Positions 17,657-25,431 of a stretch of 64,000 nucleotides of DNA are shown here, piece by piece (within the stretch, counting starts at the first letter, position 1; each line of letters starts with the position of its first letter). Below the pieces are notes generated by a model, which had not been told where the DNA came from, did no database searches, and saw only the letters and a program-made list of their open reading frames with translations. Made by a program: the position numbers and the translations under genes. Where the stretch lies: NCBI GenBank assembly GCA_016713305.1, contig JADJPK010000004.1:248001-312000 (forward strand), given 5' to 3'. This stretch comes from Betaproteobacteria bacterium (GTDB taxonomy: Bacteria; Pseudomonadota; Gammaproteobacteria; Burkholderiales; Ga0077523).

Positions 17657-17706
17657 GAGGCGTCTCCGGAGTGGCGCTGCGCCCGATCGGCGCCGCGGCC
17701 TGATTC

Positions 17707-17739
17707 TAGGGAAGGTCTGATCGATGGTCGCGGATCGCG
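17707..17739 (+). repeat. Dispersed intergenic motif, copy 2
   Basis: Begins TAGGGAAGGTCTGATCGATG and ends CGCGGATCGCG. This is the copy I used as the reference for the family. It lies between two genes, 51 bases upstream of the GST start codon. Confidence 0.65.
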
Positions 17740-17747
17740 TGGCAGTC

Positions 17748-17830
17748 GGAAACGGGCGATGGCAAGGCCGGAGGCGAAGGCGGGTTTGGACATCCCGTCG
17801 AGCCGACCAACGCCGCCAGCGCCCGTTTCC
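17748..17830. repeat. Spaced inverted repeat, 16-bp arms
   Basis: GGAAACGGGCGATGGC (17748-17763) and GCCAGCGCCCGTTTCC (17815-17830) are inverted repeats matching at 15 of 16 positions with a 51-base spacer. They lie directly next to dispersed-motif copy 2, so both may belong to one small element. Confidence 0.55.
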
Positions 17831-18011
17831 GGCGCCACCCGAAGGGACGGGGCCCGGTGGGAAACATCCGCGCGCAACCCGGGACGCGGAAAAGAAACCG
17901 CTCCTCTGTGCCCGGACAATGCCGCCGGGACCCGGCCGCAGGCCGACGCTTCCGGCCCGGGTACCGGCACCGTCCCGGCGGCACGCCCTCCGGGCGCAGC
18001 GCCGCCAGTCC

Positions 18012-18665
18012 TCAGAGATGCCGCAACAGCGCATGCAGCCTCGTCACATCGCCGACCACGTGATCCACGCCCAGCGGGCGCCGCCCGCCCCGGCTCACCA
18101 GGACCGTCCGCATGCCCAGCCGCTTGGCCGTGACGAGATTCTCGGTGCTGTCCTCGATCATCACGCAGCGCCCCGCATGCAGGCGATGGCGCCTCAGCAG
18201 ATGCTGGAAGCCGCGCGGATCGGGCTTGGGCCGGAACCGCGTGTGCTCGATGGTGAAGATGCCGTCGAAGACATCCTCGATCCGCAGCGCCCGCAGCACC
18301 GCGCGGCAATAGTGCTCGGGCGAATTGGAGAAGACGATCTTGCGGCCGGGCAGTCGCAACAGCACCCCGCGCAGCGCCGGATGGCCGATGATGAGGGCGT
18401 CGAGGTCCGGGAACTGATGCGTGTGCCAGAGAAAGTGATGCGGGTCGGTGCCGTGGTTGCGCATGAGGCCCAGCAGCGTCGCACCATAGCGCCGCCAGTA
18501 CTGGACCCGCAGATCGTTCGCCGCGGACTCGTCCACCCCCAGATGGAGGGAGACGTAGTCCGTCATCGCCCGGTTCATGCGGGGGAAGATGTGGGGCGAG
18601 GCGTCGTGGAGCGTGTTGTCCAGATCGAAGATCCAGACGCGATCCGGAGAGGTCGATACCGTCAC
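18012..18665 (-). CDS. HAD-family pyrimidine 5'-nucleotidase-like hydrolase
   Basis: A haloacid-dehalogenase-fold phosphatase of the SDT1/YjjG-like pyrimidine 5'-nucleotidase branch. Motif I FDLDNTLHD carries the nucleophile near residues 13-21. Motif II is IVFSNSPEHYC near 108, the motif III lysine is in RFRPKPDPRGF near 140, and motif IV is MIEDSTENL near 163. The alpha-helical cap lies between motifs I and II. I chose GTG 18665 (217 aa) because upstream in-frame residues overlap the divergent gene's promoter region and look non-homologous. The neighbouring divergent MazG-like gene also acts on nucleotides, so a nucleotide-pool role for both is a reasonable inference. Confidence 0.85.
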   Translation of the reverse strand: MTVSTSPDRVWIFDLDNTLHDASPHIFPRMNRAMTDYVSLHLGVDESAANDLRVQYWRRYGATLLGLMRNHGTDPHHFLWHTHQFPDLDALIIGHPALRGVLLRLPGRKIVFSNSPEHYCRAVLRALRIEDVFDGIFTIEHTRFRPKPDPRGFQHLLRRHRLHAGRCVMIEDSTENLVTAKRLGMRTVLVSRGGRRPLGVDHVVGDVTRLHALLRHL

Positions 18666-18744
18666 GTGCCGACGTTTCCTGTCGAGGTTGCGCGCGCGAA
18701 GCGGGCTGGCGGATGATTCATGCCCGAGCATACCCGAGCCGACC

Positions 18745-19101
18745 ATGGATTCGCCCGACACGCTTCAAGCCCTGCGCGATGCGCTGCGCACCTTTGTCGC
18801 CGAGCGCGACTGGGACCAGTTCCACGCGCCGAAGAACCTCGCGATGAGCGTGATGATCGAGGCGGCGGAACTCGGCGAACACTTCCAGTGGTGCCGCACC
18901 GGCACGGCGGACGAGCTCCCCGCGGACGCGCGCGAACGGATCGGCCTCGAGATGGCCGACGTGCTGCTCTATCTCGTGCGGCTCGCCGACAAGCTGGACA
19001 TCGACCTCGTCGACGCGTCCTGGCGCAAGCTCGAACTCAACGCGCAGAAGTACCCTGTGGACAAGGCAAAGGGCCGGTCGACCAAGTACACCGATCTCTG
19101 A
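18745..19101 (+). CDS. MazG-like nucleotide pyrophosphohydrolase (RS21-C6/dCTPase type)
   Basis: A 118-residue all-alpha NTP pyrophosphohydrolase that likely hydrolyses non-canonical or excess dNTPs to the monophosphate plus pyrophosphate. The metal-binding helices are visible: KNLAMSVMIEAAELGEHFQW (about 30-49, EEAAEL/ EAAELGE-type acidic motif) and ERIGLEMADVLLYLVRLAD (about 65-84, ExxD motif). It begins MDSPDTLQALRDALRTF and ends with GRSTKYTDL, typical of the family. It is divergent from the HAD nucleotidase, with about 80 bases between starts. A strong hairpin pair follows it. Confidence 0.9.
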   Translation: MDSPDTLQALRDALRTFVAERDWDQFHAPKNLAMSVMIEAAELGEHFQWCRTGTADELPADARERIGLEMADVLLYLVRLADKLDIDLVDASWRKLELNAQKYPVDKAKGRSTKYTDL

Positions 19102-19269
19102 AGCGGAACCCGCCGGCGAGCGGCACTGCGTAGCCTGAGGCCCCCGGGCCGTTCACGGCACCGATCCGGGCCCGCGAAGGCAGGTGCGGCGAAGGTCGCG
19201 AATCGTCCGGAGCGCCGCGCACAGGAACACGCATGGCGGCATCCGGCGGAGCCGGCCGGTCTCCCCGGG

Positions 19270-19317
19270 CCTGCCGGCCCGGCCCCGGACCGGCAGGCTT
19301 CCGGAAGCGCTTCCGGC
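19270..19317. terminator. Paired hairpins between convergent genes
   Basis: GCCTGCCGG (19270) pairs with CCGGCAGGC (19291) across a 12-base loop. Directly after it lies the perfect 16-base palindrome CCGGAAGCGCTTCCGG (19302-19317). They sit between the convergent MazG-like and NIPSNAP genes, where a bidirectional terminator is expected, although no T-tract follows. Confidence 0.5.
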
Positions 19318-19328
19318 CGCGCGGACGT

Positions 19329-19655
19329 TCAGCGGATGACCGACTTCGGCGAAGGCTCCAGCCGCGTGACCACGATCTTCGACCGGTCCAGCATCTCGTC
19401 GATGGACGGCTTGATGTCGGATGCCCACTTCGGATCCTCGTAGACGGCGGCGTACAGGGCCTTGCGCTCCTCTTCGCTCTCGAAGCGCCGCATCCAGACG
19501 TAGTGGTCGGGCTGCTCGGGGTCGCACCAGCTTCCCACGATCACCATTCCCCGCTCGATCTGGAACGGGATGATCTTCTCTTCCATGAACTTCACCCAGC
19601 GATCCCGCTTGCCGTCCTTGATGCGGTACTCGCGCAATTCGAAAAACGCCGCCAT
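19329..19655 (-). CDS. NIPSNAP family protein
   Basis: A 108-residue ferredoxin-like dimeric alpha/beta-barrel protein of the NIPSNAP family. The product begins FFELREYRIKDGKRDRWVKF, the usual NIPSNAP opening, and has IVGSWCDPEQPDHYVWMRRF near residues 39-58 followed by ERKALYAAVYEDPKW near 63-77, the family core. The biochemical function of bacterial NIPSNAP proteins is not established. It is the last gene of the minus strand before the dpp-like operon, with about 110 bases between, and may be transcribed with it. Confidence 0.88.
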   Translation of the reverse strand: MAAFFELREYRIKDGKRDRWVKFMEEKIIPFQIERGMVIVGSWCDPEQPDHYVWMRRFESEEERKALYAAVYEDPKWASDIKPSIDEMLDRSKIVVTRLEPSPKSVIR

Positions 19656-19765
19656 GAACCGGTCCTCCCGATGTGTGTGGAGCGCGGAGGATACTCAGGG
19701 TGCGTTGCGCGAGGCAATCGTGCAGGCCCGCGCAGCGCGCAGTTGCCGGGGCGGCTCGTGAAGAT

Positions 19766-20722
19766 TCAGGAATCCCCCGCGCGATGGCAGGCGACCGAAT
19801 GTCCGGGTCCGAGTGCGCGCAATGCCGGCTCCTCCACGCCGCAACGTTCCATCGCCAGCGGACACCGCGTGCGGAACCGGCACCCGGACGGCGGATCGAT
19901 GGGACTCGGCAGATCGCCCGTGAGCCGCACGCGTTCGGCGCCGTCCGTGCACGGCTGCACCGTGGGAATCGCCGAGATGAGCGCGCGCGTGTAGGGGTGC
20001 GCGGGCTGCGTCCAGAGCGTGCGGCGTCCGGCCAGTTCGACCAGCTTGCCCAGATACATCACGGCGATGCGGTCGGACACGTGTTCCACGACCGAAAGGT
20101 CGTGAGAGATGAAGACGTACGCAAGACCGAGATCGCGCTTGAGATCCATGAGCAGGTTGATGACCTGTGCGCGGACCGAGACATCGAGCGCGGAAACCGG
20201 TTCGTCGCAGATCACCAGCCGCGGATCGAGCGCCAGAGCCCGCGCGATGCCGATCCGCTGCCGCTGACCGCCGGAGAATTCGTGGGGATGCCGTTGCGCG
20301 GCCTCGGGACGCAGTCCCACTTTCGCCATGAGCCAGGCGACCCGTTCGCGGCGCTCGGATGCGGAACCGCGGCCGTGCACGATGAGCGGCTCTTCCAGGA
20401 TGCGTCCGACGGACATCCGCGGATTGAGGGACGCATAGGGGTCCTGGAAGATCATCTGCATCTTCGGCCGCAGCGGCCGGAGCGCCGATCGCGACATCCC
20501 CGAGATGGCCCGCCCTTCCAGCAGGATCTCGCCCGCTGTGGGACGGACGAGCCCCATGGCGCTTCGCCCCAGCGTGCTCTTGCCGCAGCCGGATTCGCCC
20601 ACGAGCCCGAGCGTCTCGCCCGCAGCCACGTCGAGGCTCACGCCGTCCACCGCGCGAACGACGCCCGCGCGGGTCGGGTAATGGACCTTGACGTCCGAGA
20701 ACCGCAGCAGGACCTCGTTCAC
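19766..20722 (-). CDS. dppF: Oligo/dipeptide ABC transporter ATPase (DppF/OppF type)
   Basis: ATP-binding subunit of a peptide-type ABC importer, 318 aa. Walker A GESGCGKSTLGRS lies near residues 43-55, Q-loop MIFQDPYASLNPRM near 90, signature FSGGQRQRIGIARAL near 150-164 and Walker B VICDEPVSALD near 171-181. The C-terminal OppD/F extension with its cysteine cluster (CRFRTRCPLAMERC near 280-293) probably binds an iron-sulfur cluster in some homologues. The start GTG at 20722 overlaps the dppD stop as GTGA. It pairs with DppD, and both drive the DppBC permease encoded just upstream. Confidence 0.92.
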   Translation of the reverse strand: MNEVLLRFSDVKVHYPTRAGVVRAVDGVSLDVAAGETLGLVGESGCGKSTLGRSAMGLVRPTAGEILLEGRAISGMSRSALRPLRPKMQMIFQDPYASLNPRMSVGRILEEPLIVHGRGSASERRERVAWLMAKVGLRPEAAQRHPHEFSGGQRQRIGIARALALDPRLVICDEPVSALDVSVRAQVINLLMDLKRDLGLAYVFISHDLSVVEHVSDRIAVMYLGKLVELAGRRTLWTQPAHPYTRALISAIPTVQPCTDGAERVRLTGDLPSPIDPPSGCRFRTRCPLAMERCGVEEPALRALGPGHSVACHRAGDS

Positions 20723-21695
20723 GATGCCGCGCCCTCCTCCACGGCGAAGCAGGCGGCCGCGCGACTGCCTGGCAGCGGACGAAGCGACGGCATCTCCTTG
20801 CCGCAGCGCTCGCCTGCCAGCGGGCACCGCGGTGCGAACGCGCAGCCTGCGGGCATGTCGTCGAGCGCCGGCACCAGCCCTGGAATCTCGTTCAGGCGTT
20901 CGGCAGGTTGCCCCGGCTGCGGTATGGAGGCCAGCAGGCCCCGCGTGTAGGGGTGGTTCGGTGCCGCGAAGAGATCTTCCGTGCGCGCCTGCTCCACGAT
21001 GCGCCCCGCATACATGACCGCCACGCGTTGCGAATGCTGCGCGACGACGCCCAGGTCGTGCGTGATCAGCAGCACGCCCATGCCCGTGCCCCGCTTCAGG
21101 TCGTCGATGAGATCGAGGATCTGCGCCTGGATCGTGACATCCAGCGCGGTGGTGGGCTCGTCCGCGATGAGCAGGCGGGGTTCGCACGCGAGCGCCATCG
21201 CGATCATCACGCGCTGGCGCATTCCGCCCGAGAGCCGGTGAGGATGCTCGTGGACGCGCCGGCCGGCCTCGGGAATGCCGACCATGTCCAGCAGTTCCAC
21301 GGCGCGGCGCGTTGCGTCGCGGCGCGAAGCTCCCGGTGCAGCATCACCGATTCGGCGATCTGTTCGCCGATGGTGAAGACCGGGTTGAGCGAGGTCAGGG
21401 GTTCCTGGAAGATCATCGCGATGCGATCGCCGCGGATGGCGCGCATCTGCGCATCCGGAAGGCGCAGCAGGTCCTGCCCTTCGAACAGGATCTCGCCGCC
21501 TGCAATGCGGCCCGGCGGGTCCGCGATCAGACGCAGGATCGAGAATGCCGTGACCGACTTGCCGCACCCGGATTCGCCCACCAGCGCAAGCGTCTCGCCC
21601 GCTTCGACGGAGAAGTGCACCCCATCCACCGCCTTCGCGACGCGGCCCCGGGACCGGAAGTGCGTCTGCAGTCCACGGACGTCCAGCAGCGCCAT
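20719..21695 (-). CDS. dppD: Oligo/dipeptide ABC transporter ATPase (DppD/OppD type), one frameshift
   Basis: Companion ATPase to DppF. The N-terminal half has ALLDVRGLQTHF, Walker A GESGCGKSVTAFS near 40-52 and FQEPLTSLNPVFTIGEQI near 97-114. The C-terminal half has LSGGMRQRVMIAMAL, Walker B LIADEPTTALD and the cysteine-rich tail CAFAPRCPLAGERC. The halves lie in different frames. One missing base in the CCC run at 21332-21334 (plus strand) restores VMLHRGASRRDATRRAVELLDMVG, which is the expected family sequence. Corrected length is 325 aa. Start ATG 21695. I attribute the break to sequence error because both halves are well conserved. Confidence 0.88.
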
Positions 21696-21790
21696 CAGGA
21701 CCGGTTCCGGAAAGAAGGGGCCGGCCCGGACGCACCGGCGGGCCGCCGGGGAAATCGCGATGAGACGACGGGGCTCGGAGGTCTCACGGT

Positions 21791-22624
21791 TCAGCGATTG
21801 CGCAGCCTGGGATTGAGCGCATCGTTCACGCCCTCGCCCACGAGATTGATGGCCAGGACCGTCAGCAGGATCGCCACTCCGGGCAGCGCACACACGTACC
21901 AGGCGGTGCGCAGCACTTCGCGCCCGGCCCCGATGATGGTGCCCCAGCTCATCACGTTGGGATCGCCCAGACCTAGGAACGCGAGACCCGCCTCGGTGAG
22001 GATGGCCGTGGCCACCATGAGCGATCCGGTCACGATGATCGGTGCCAGGGCGTTGGGCAGGCAGTGCAGCGCGATGATGCGCAGGTCACCCATGCCCATG
22101 GCGATGCAGGCCTGGACGAACTCGCGGCTGCGCAGGCTCAGGAACTCACCGCGCGTGAGCCGCGCCACGGGCGGCCATGACACGACCCCGATGGCAAGCA
22201 CGATGGTGGTGACGGTCGGCTTGAAGATCGCGACGAGCACGATGGCGAACAGGAACGCGGGAATCGTCTGGAACAGCTCGGTGAGACGCATCAGCACGTC
22301 GTCGATCCAGCCGCCGAAGTAGCCGGCCAGCGCGCCGATCGTCACACCCAGCAGGAGCGCCACGCCGGTGGCCACCACGCCGATCACGAGGCTCACGCGT
22401 GCGCCGTGGAAAATGCCGGCGGCCAGATCGCGCCCCATCATGTCCGAACCCAGCGGATGCGCGGCGTCCGCACCCGGGGCGAGGAAAGGCTCCGCCACCA
22501 TGTCCCACGGATCGCCCGGGTAGAGCACGGGCGCGGTCAACGCCATGACCACGATCGCCAGCAGGACGACGGCGCCAGCCAGCGCCGGCACGTTGCGGAT
22601 GAACCGCGCGAGGAATGCTTTCAC
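21791..22624 (-). CDS. dppC: Oligo/dipeptide ABC transporter permease (DppC type)
   Basis: Inner-membrane permease subunit, 277 aa, with about six helices. An N-terminal helix (ALAGAVVLLAIVVMALTAPVL) precedes a periplasmic segment containing HPLGSDMMGRDLAAGIFHGARVS-type family sequence (about residues 55-78). The cytoplasmic EAA-like coupling loop is near 180 (FVQACIAMGMGDLRII then LPNALAPIIV), and the C-terminal AGREVLRTAWYVCALPG segment near 235 is typical. The GTG start at 22624 overlaps the dppB stop (GTGA). It pairs with DppB to form the channel. Confidence 0.92.
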   Translation of the reverse strand: MKAFLARFIRNVPALAGAVVLLAIVVMALTAPVLYPGDPWDMVAEPFLAPGADAAHPLGSDMMGRDLAAGIFHGARVSLVIGVVATGVALLLGVTIGALAGYFGGWIDDVLMRLTELFQTIPAFLFAIVLVAIFKPTVTTIVLAIGVVSWPPVARLTRGEFLSLRSREFVQACIAMGMGDLRIIALHCLPNALAPIIVTGSLMVATAILTEAGLAFLGLGDPNVMSWGTIIGAGREVLRTAWYVCALPGVAILLTVLAINLVGEGVNDALNPRLRNR

Positions 22625-23598
22625 ACGAGTTCGATCCTGGGGTCCAGCCGCGCGTAGACGAGATCGACGGCCAGATTGACCGCGACCACCAGCAGCGACG
22701 ACATGAGCAGGATGCCCAGCAGCAGATTGTGATCGCGCTGGAACACCGCTTCGAATGCCAGACGTCCCAGGCCCGGCCAGCCGAACACCGTCTCCACCAG
22801 CACGGAACCGCCCAGCATGGAGCCGACCTGCAGCCCCAGCATCGTCACCATGGGCAGCAATGCGTTGCGGAACACGTGCCGGTACGCGACCCTGCGCTCG
22901 TCCAGACCTTTCGCGCGCGCGGTCGTGACGAAGTCCTGCCCGTACACCTCCAGCATGGAGGCCCGCATGAGCCGCGTGTACAGCGCGAGGTAGAACAGGG
23001 AGAGCGTCACCGCGGGCAGCACCAGATGGCGTCCCACGTCCACCAACGACGCCCAGCCCGTCAGGTCCGCCCCGATGGTCTGCATGCCGCTCGACGGCAG
23101 CCACTCGAGCTGCACCGAGAACACCAGGATCATCATGAGGCCGATCCAGAAGATGGGGGTGGCGTAGGCGAGAAGCGCCAGCACCGACACCAGGGCATCC
23201 ACCGGCCGGCGCACGTGCTGTGCCGCCGTGATGCCCAGCGCGATGCCCAGCACGAACGCGACGGCCACCGCGACGAGCATCAGCAGCAGAGTGGCCGGAA
23301 GCCGGTCGGCGATCAGCGAGGCGACCGGCATGTTGTGGCGGAACGAAAAGCCGAGGTCGAACGTGGCCACCTGCGCCAGATAGCGGCCGAGCTGGATGGG
23401 AAGCGGCTGGTCCAGCCCGAACTTCGCCTTGAGTTGTGCGACGTACTCGGGCGATGCGCCTCCCGCTTCGCCGGCCAGCACGTCGGCGGCATCCCCGGGG
23501 GCCAGGTGCAGCAGGAGGAAGTTGAAGATGGCGATGCCCAGCACGATCGGCACGGCCTGGAGCAGCCTGCGCAGCAGGAACCGGACAAAGCGCTTCAT
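22621..23598 (-). CDS. dppB: Oligo/dipeptide ABC transporter permease (DppB type)
   Basis: Inner-membrane permease subunit, 325 aa, beginning MKRFVRFLLRRLLQAVPIVLG with the first helix as in DppB/OppB. The long periplasmic loop contains FGLDQPLPIQLGRYL near 65-79 and DLGFSFRHNMPVASLI near 86-101. The conserved cytoplasmic loop is YGQDFVTTARAKGLDERRV near 219-237 (EAA-type motif), followed by NALLPMVTMLGLQVGSMLGG. The C-terminal part with FEAVFQRDHNLLLGI is standard. It is preceded by dppA and overlaps dppC. Confidence 0.93.
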   Translation of the reverse strand: MKRFVRFLLRRLLQAVPIVLGIAIFNFLLLHLAPGDAADVLAGEAGGASPEYVAQLKAKFGLDQPLPIQLGRYLAQVATFDLGFSFRHNMPVASLIADRLPATLLLMLVAVAVAFVLGIALGITAAQHVRRPVDALVSVLALLAYATPIFWIGLMMILVFSVQLEWLPSSGMQTIGADLTGWASLVDVGRHLVLPAVTLSLFYLALYTRLMRASMLEVYGQDFVTTARAKGLDERRVAYRHVFRNALLPMVTMLGLQVGSMLGGSVLVETVFGWPGLGRLAFEAVFQRDHNLLLGILLMSSLLVVAVNLAVDLVYARLDPRIELV

Positions 23599-23713
23599 GG
23601 GGTCCGGGCGCCGTCCGGAACATGCCCGCGAGCCACCTCACCGGAGCGGCGGCAGGCGGATCGGTGCGATGGACAGCGTTTCACGGGCACGGATGCCGGG
23701 GGACAGTGCCGTC

Positions 23714-25297
23714 CTACTTCCTGAGCCAGGCGTCCGCGAACGATCCGTACACGCCCTCCGCCGAATTCGTGTGGTCCTGCACCTTCCTGTTGACCAGTGT
23801 GAAGAACCGCACCTCGAACAGATCCAGCACCGGCAGGTCGTCCTGGGCGATCGCCTGCAGACGGTTGATGAGATCCTTGCGCTTCTTGCGGTCGTGCTCG
23901 ATCTGCGCGTCCTCGATCACCTTGTCCATCTCGGGATTCGAGTAGCCGGAGGCGTTGGAGAACGGCACGCCCTTCTTGATGTTCTTCGTCCAGTAGATGC
24001 GCTGCACACCGATGGTGGGGTCGGGCAGCGCGTAGAAGAAGTTGCTGGTGACGTCGAAATCGTTGTCGGTGTACACGCGTTTCAGGAATGCCGCCGTGTC
24101 CTGGCTGCGGATCTCCACGTCGATGCCGACCTTGCCCAGAGCCTGCTTGAAGTATTCGGCCGTGCGCTGGTAGTCGGCACCATAGGGCAGGAAGTCATGA
24201 ACCAGCTTGAAGCGCTTTCCGTCCGCCCCGCGCTTGAATCCGGCATCGTCGAGCAGTTGTTCCGCCTTCTTCGGGTCGAACGGATACTGGGGCACGCTGG
24301 CCGAATAGAACTGGGTGAGCACCGAAGGCACGGGACCGGTCGCCGGCTTGCCGAAACCGAACCAGACGGTCTTCACCACCAGGTCGCGGTTGACGGCGTG
24401 CGCGATGGCCTGCCGCACGCGCTTGTCGGCCAGGTACCTGTTCTTCAGATTGAACTCGAGCAGGAACAGCGGTGCGAGGTATTCGTAGCCTCTGGTTTCC
24501 AGATCGAACTTGCCGGTCGCCTCGAGCCGCTTCACGTCGTTGAGCGGCACCGGACTGAACCCGCCCAGCAGGACCTCGCCCGTCTCGAACGCCGCGGCGC
24601 GCGCAGAGGCATCCGGGATGATGCGCAGGACGATCTTGTCGAGATGGGGCTTGCCCCGGTCCCAGTAGTTCGGATTGCGCTCGAGCAGGATGAAGTTGCC
24701 CTTCTGCCACTCCTTGAACATGAACGGCCCGGTACCCACCGGCTTGCTGTTGTATGGGTTCTGCGCGACGTCGGTGCCGTCGTACAGATGCTTCGGCAGG
24801 ACCTGGCCCTCGTAGCTCGACAGTGCGGACATGAGATAGGGCGAGGCTTCCGACAGCTTGAAGACGGCCGTGAGCGGTGAGGGCGTCTCCACTGCCGTCA
24901 GCTTGGCGAAGGTCGAGCGGCCGCGCGGATGGAGTTCCTTCCACACCTTCATCGCGGAGAACTGCACGTCGGCCGAGGTGAAGTCCTTGCCGTCGTGCCA
25001 CTTCACGCCCTTGCGCAGATTGAAGGTGATGGTCTTGCCGTCGGCGCTCACCTTCCACGTCTCCGCGAGCGAGGGCCGCGGATTCATGTCGTAGTCGTAC
25101 GTGAGCAGACCCTGGAGGATCTTGGTCGAGACCACGCCGATGGGGCCGGCCGAGTTCGTGGCGGACACCAGAGTGGGCGGCTCCGGCTGCACCACCATGG
25201 TGAGCGTTCCGCCCTTCGCGGGCTCCTGTGCACCAGCGAAGGGAACGGTGGCACAGGCGGCAAGGACAGCCGCGGCGAGGAACCTGAGGAAGGACAT
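23714..25297 (-). CDS. dppA: Peptide/nickel-type ABC transporter substrate-binding protein (family 5)
   Basis: Periplasmic solute-binding protein of 527 aa with a signal peptide (residues 1-23, cleavage after FAGA). The SBP_bac_5 fold shows the usual markers: GGTLTMVVQPEPPTLV near 29-44, LAETWKVSADGKTITFNLRKG near 76-96, WHDGKDFTSADVQFS near 99-113, GTGPFMFKEWQKGNF near 186, and RNPNYWDRGKPHLDKIV near 206. It lies first in the dppABCDF-type operon with a 115-base gap before dppB. The substrate could be di- or oligopeptides, nickel chelates or other compounds; the sequence does not decide. Confidence 0.92.
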   Translation of the reverse strand: MSFLRFLAAAVLAACATVPFAGAQEPAKGGTLTMVVQPEPPTLVSATNSAGPIGVVSTKILQGLLTYDYDMNPRPSLAETWKVSADGKTITFNLRKGVKWHDGKDFTSADVQFSAMKVWKELHPRGRSTFAKLTAVETPSPLTAVFKLSEASPYLMSALSSYEGQVLPKHLYDGTDVAQNPYNSKPVGTGPFMFKEWQKGNFILLERNPNYWDRGKPHLDKIVLRIIPDASARAAAFETGEVLLGGFSPVPLNDVKRLEATGKFDLETRGYEYLAPLFLLEFNLKNRYLADKRVRQAIAHAVNRDLVVKTVWFGFGKPATGPVPSVLTQFYSASVPQYPFDPKKAEQLLDDAGFKRGADGKRFKLVHDFLPYGADYQRTAEYFKQALGKVGIDVEIRSQDTAAFLKRVYTDNDFDVTSNFFYALPDPTIGVQRIYWTKNIKKGVPFSNASGYSNPEMDKVIEDAQIEHDRKKRKDLINRLQAIAQDDLPVLDLFEVRFFTLVNRKVQDHTNSAEGVYGSFADAWLRK

Positions 25298-25431
25298 GCG
25301 GACTTCTCCGAAAGTGCAGCGAATCGCCGGTTGACTGCGTTCGAGTTTAGCAAGAAGGACACCTTGGGCCGCCCCGCTCCGGCAAGCGCCGGCGCGAGGA
25401 GGAGAACCCGCGAAGGCTCGCGCGGCCGGCC

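Larger units (their letters stand above)
17657..18011. other. Intergenic region with no gene: motif copy plus inverted repeat
   Basis: About 355 bases between the GST start and the HAD hydrolase stop carry no convincing gene. They contain a near-consensus copy of the dispersed AGGGAAGGTC motif (17707-17739), then an imperfect 16-bp inverted repeat (17748-17763 with 17815-17830). The rest is G+C-rich with no recognisable promoter. Confidence 0.6.

Noticed and set aside
17740..18011. Possible small protein genes in the GST-HAD gap
   Set aside because: Open frames are short, lack ribosome-binding sites and show no recognisable motif.
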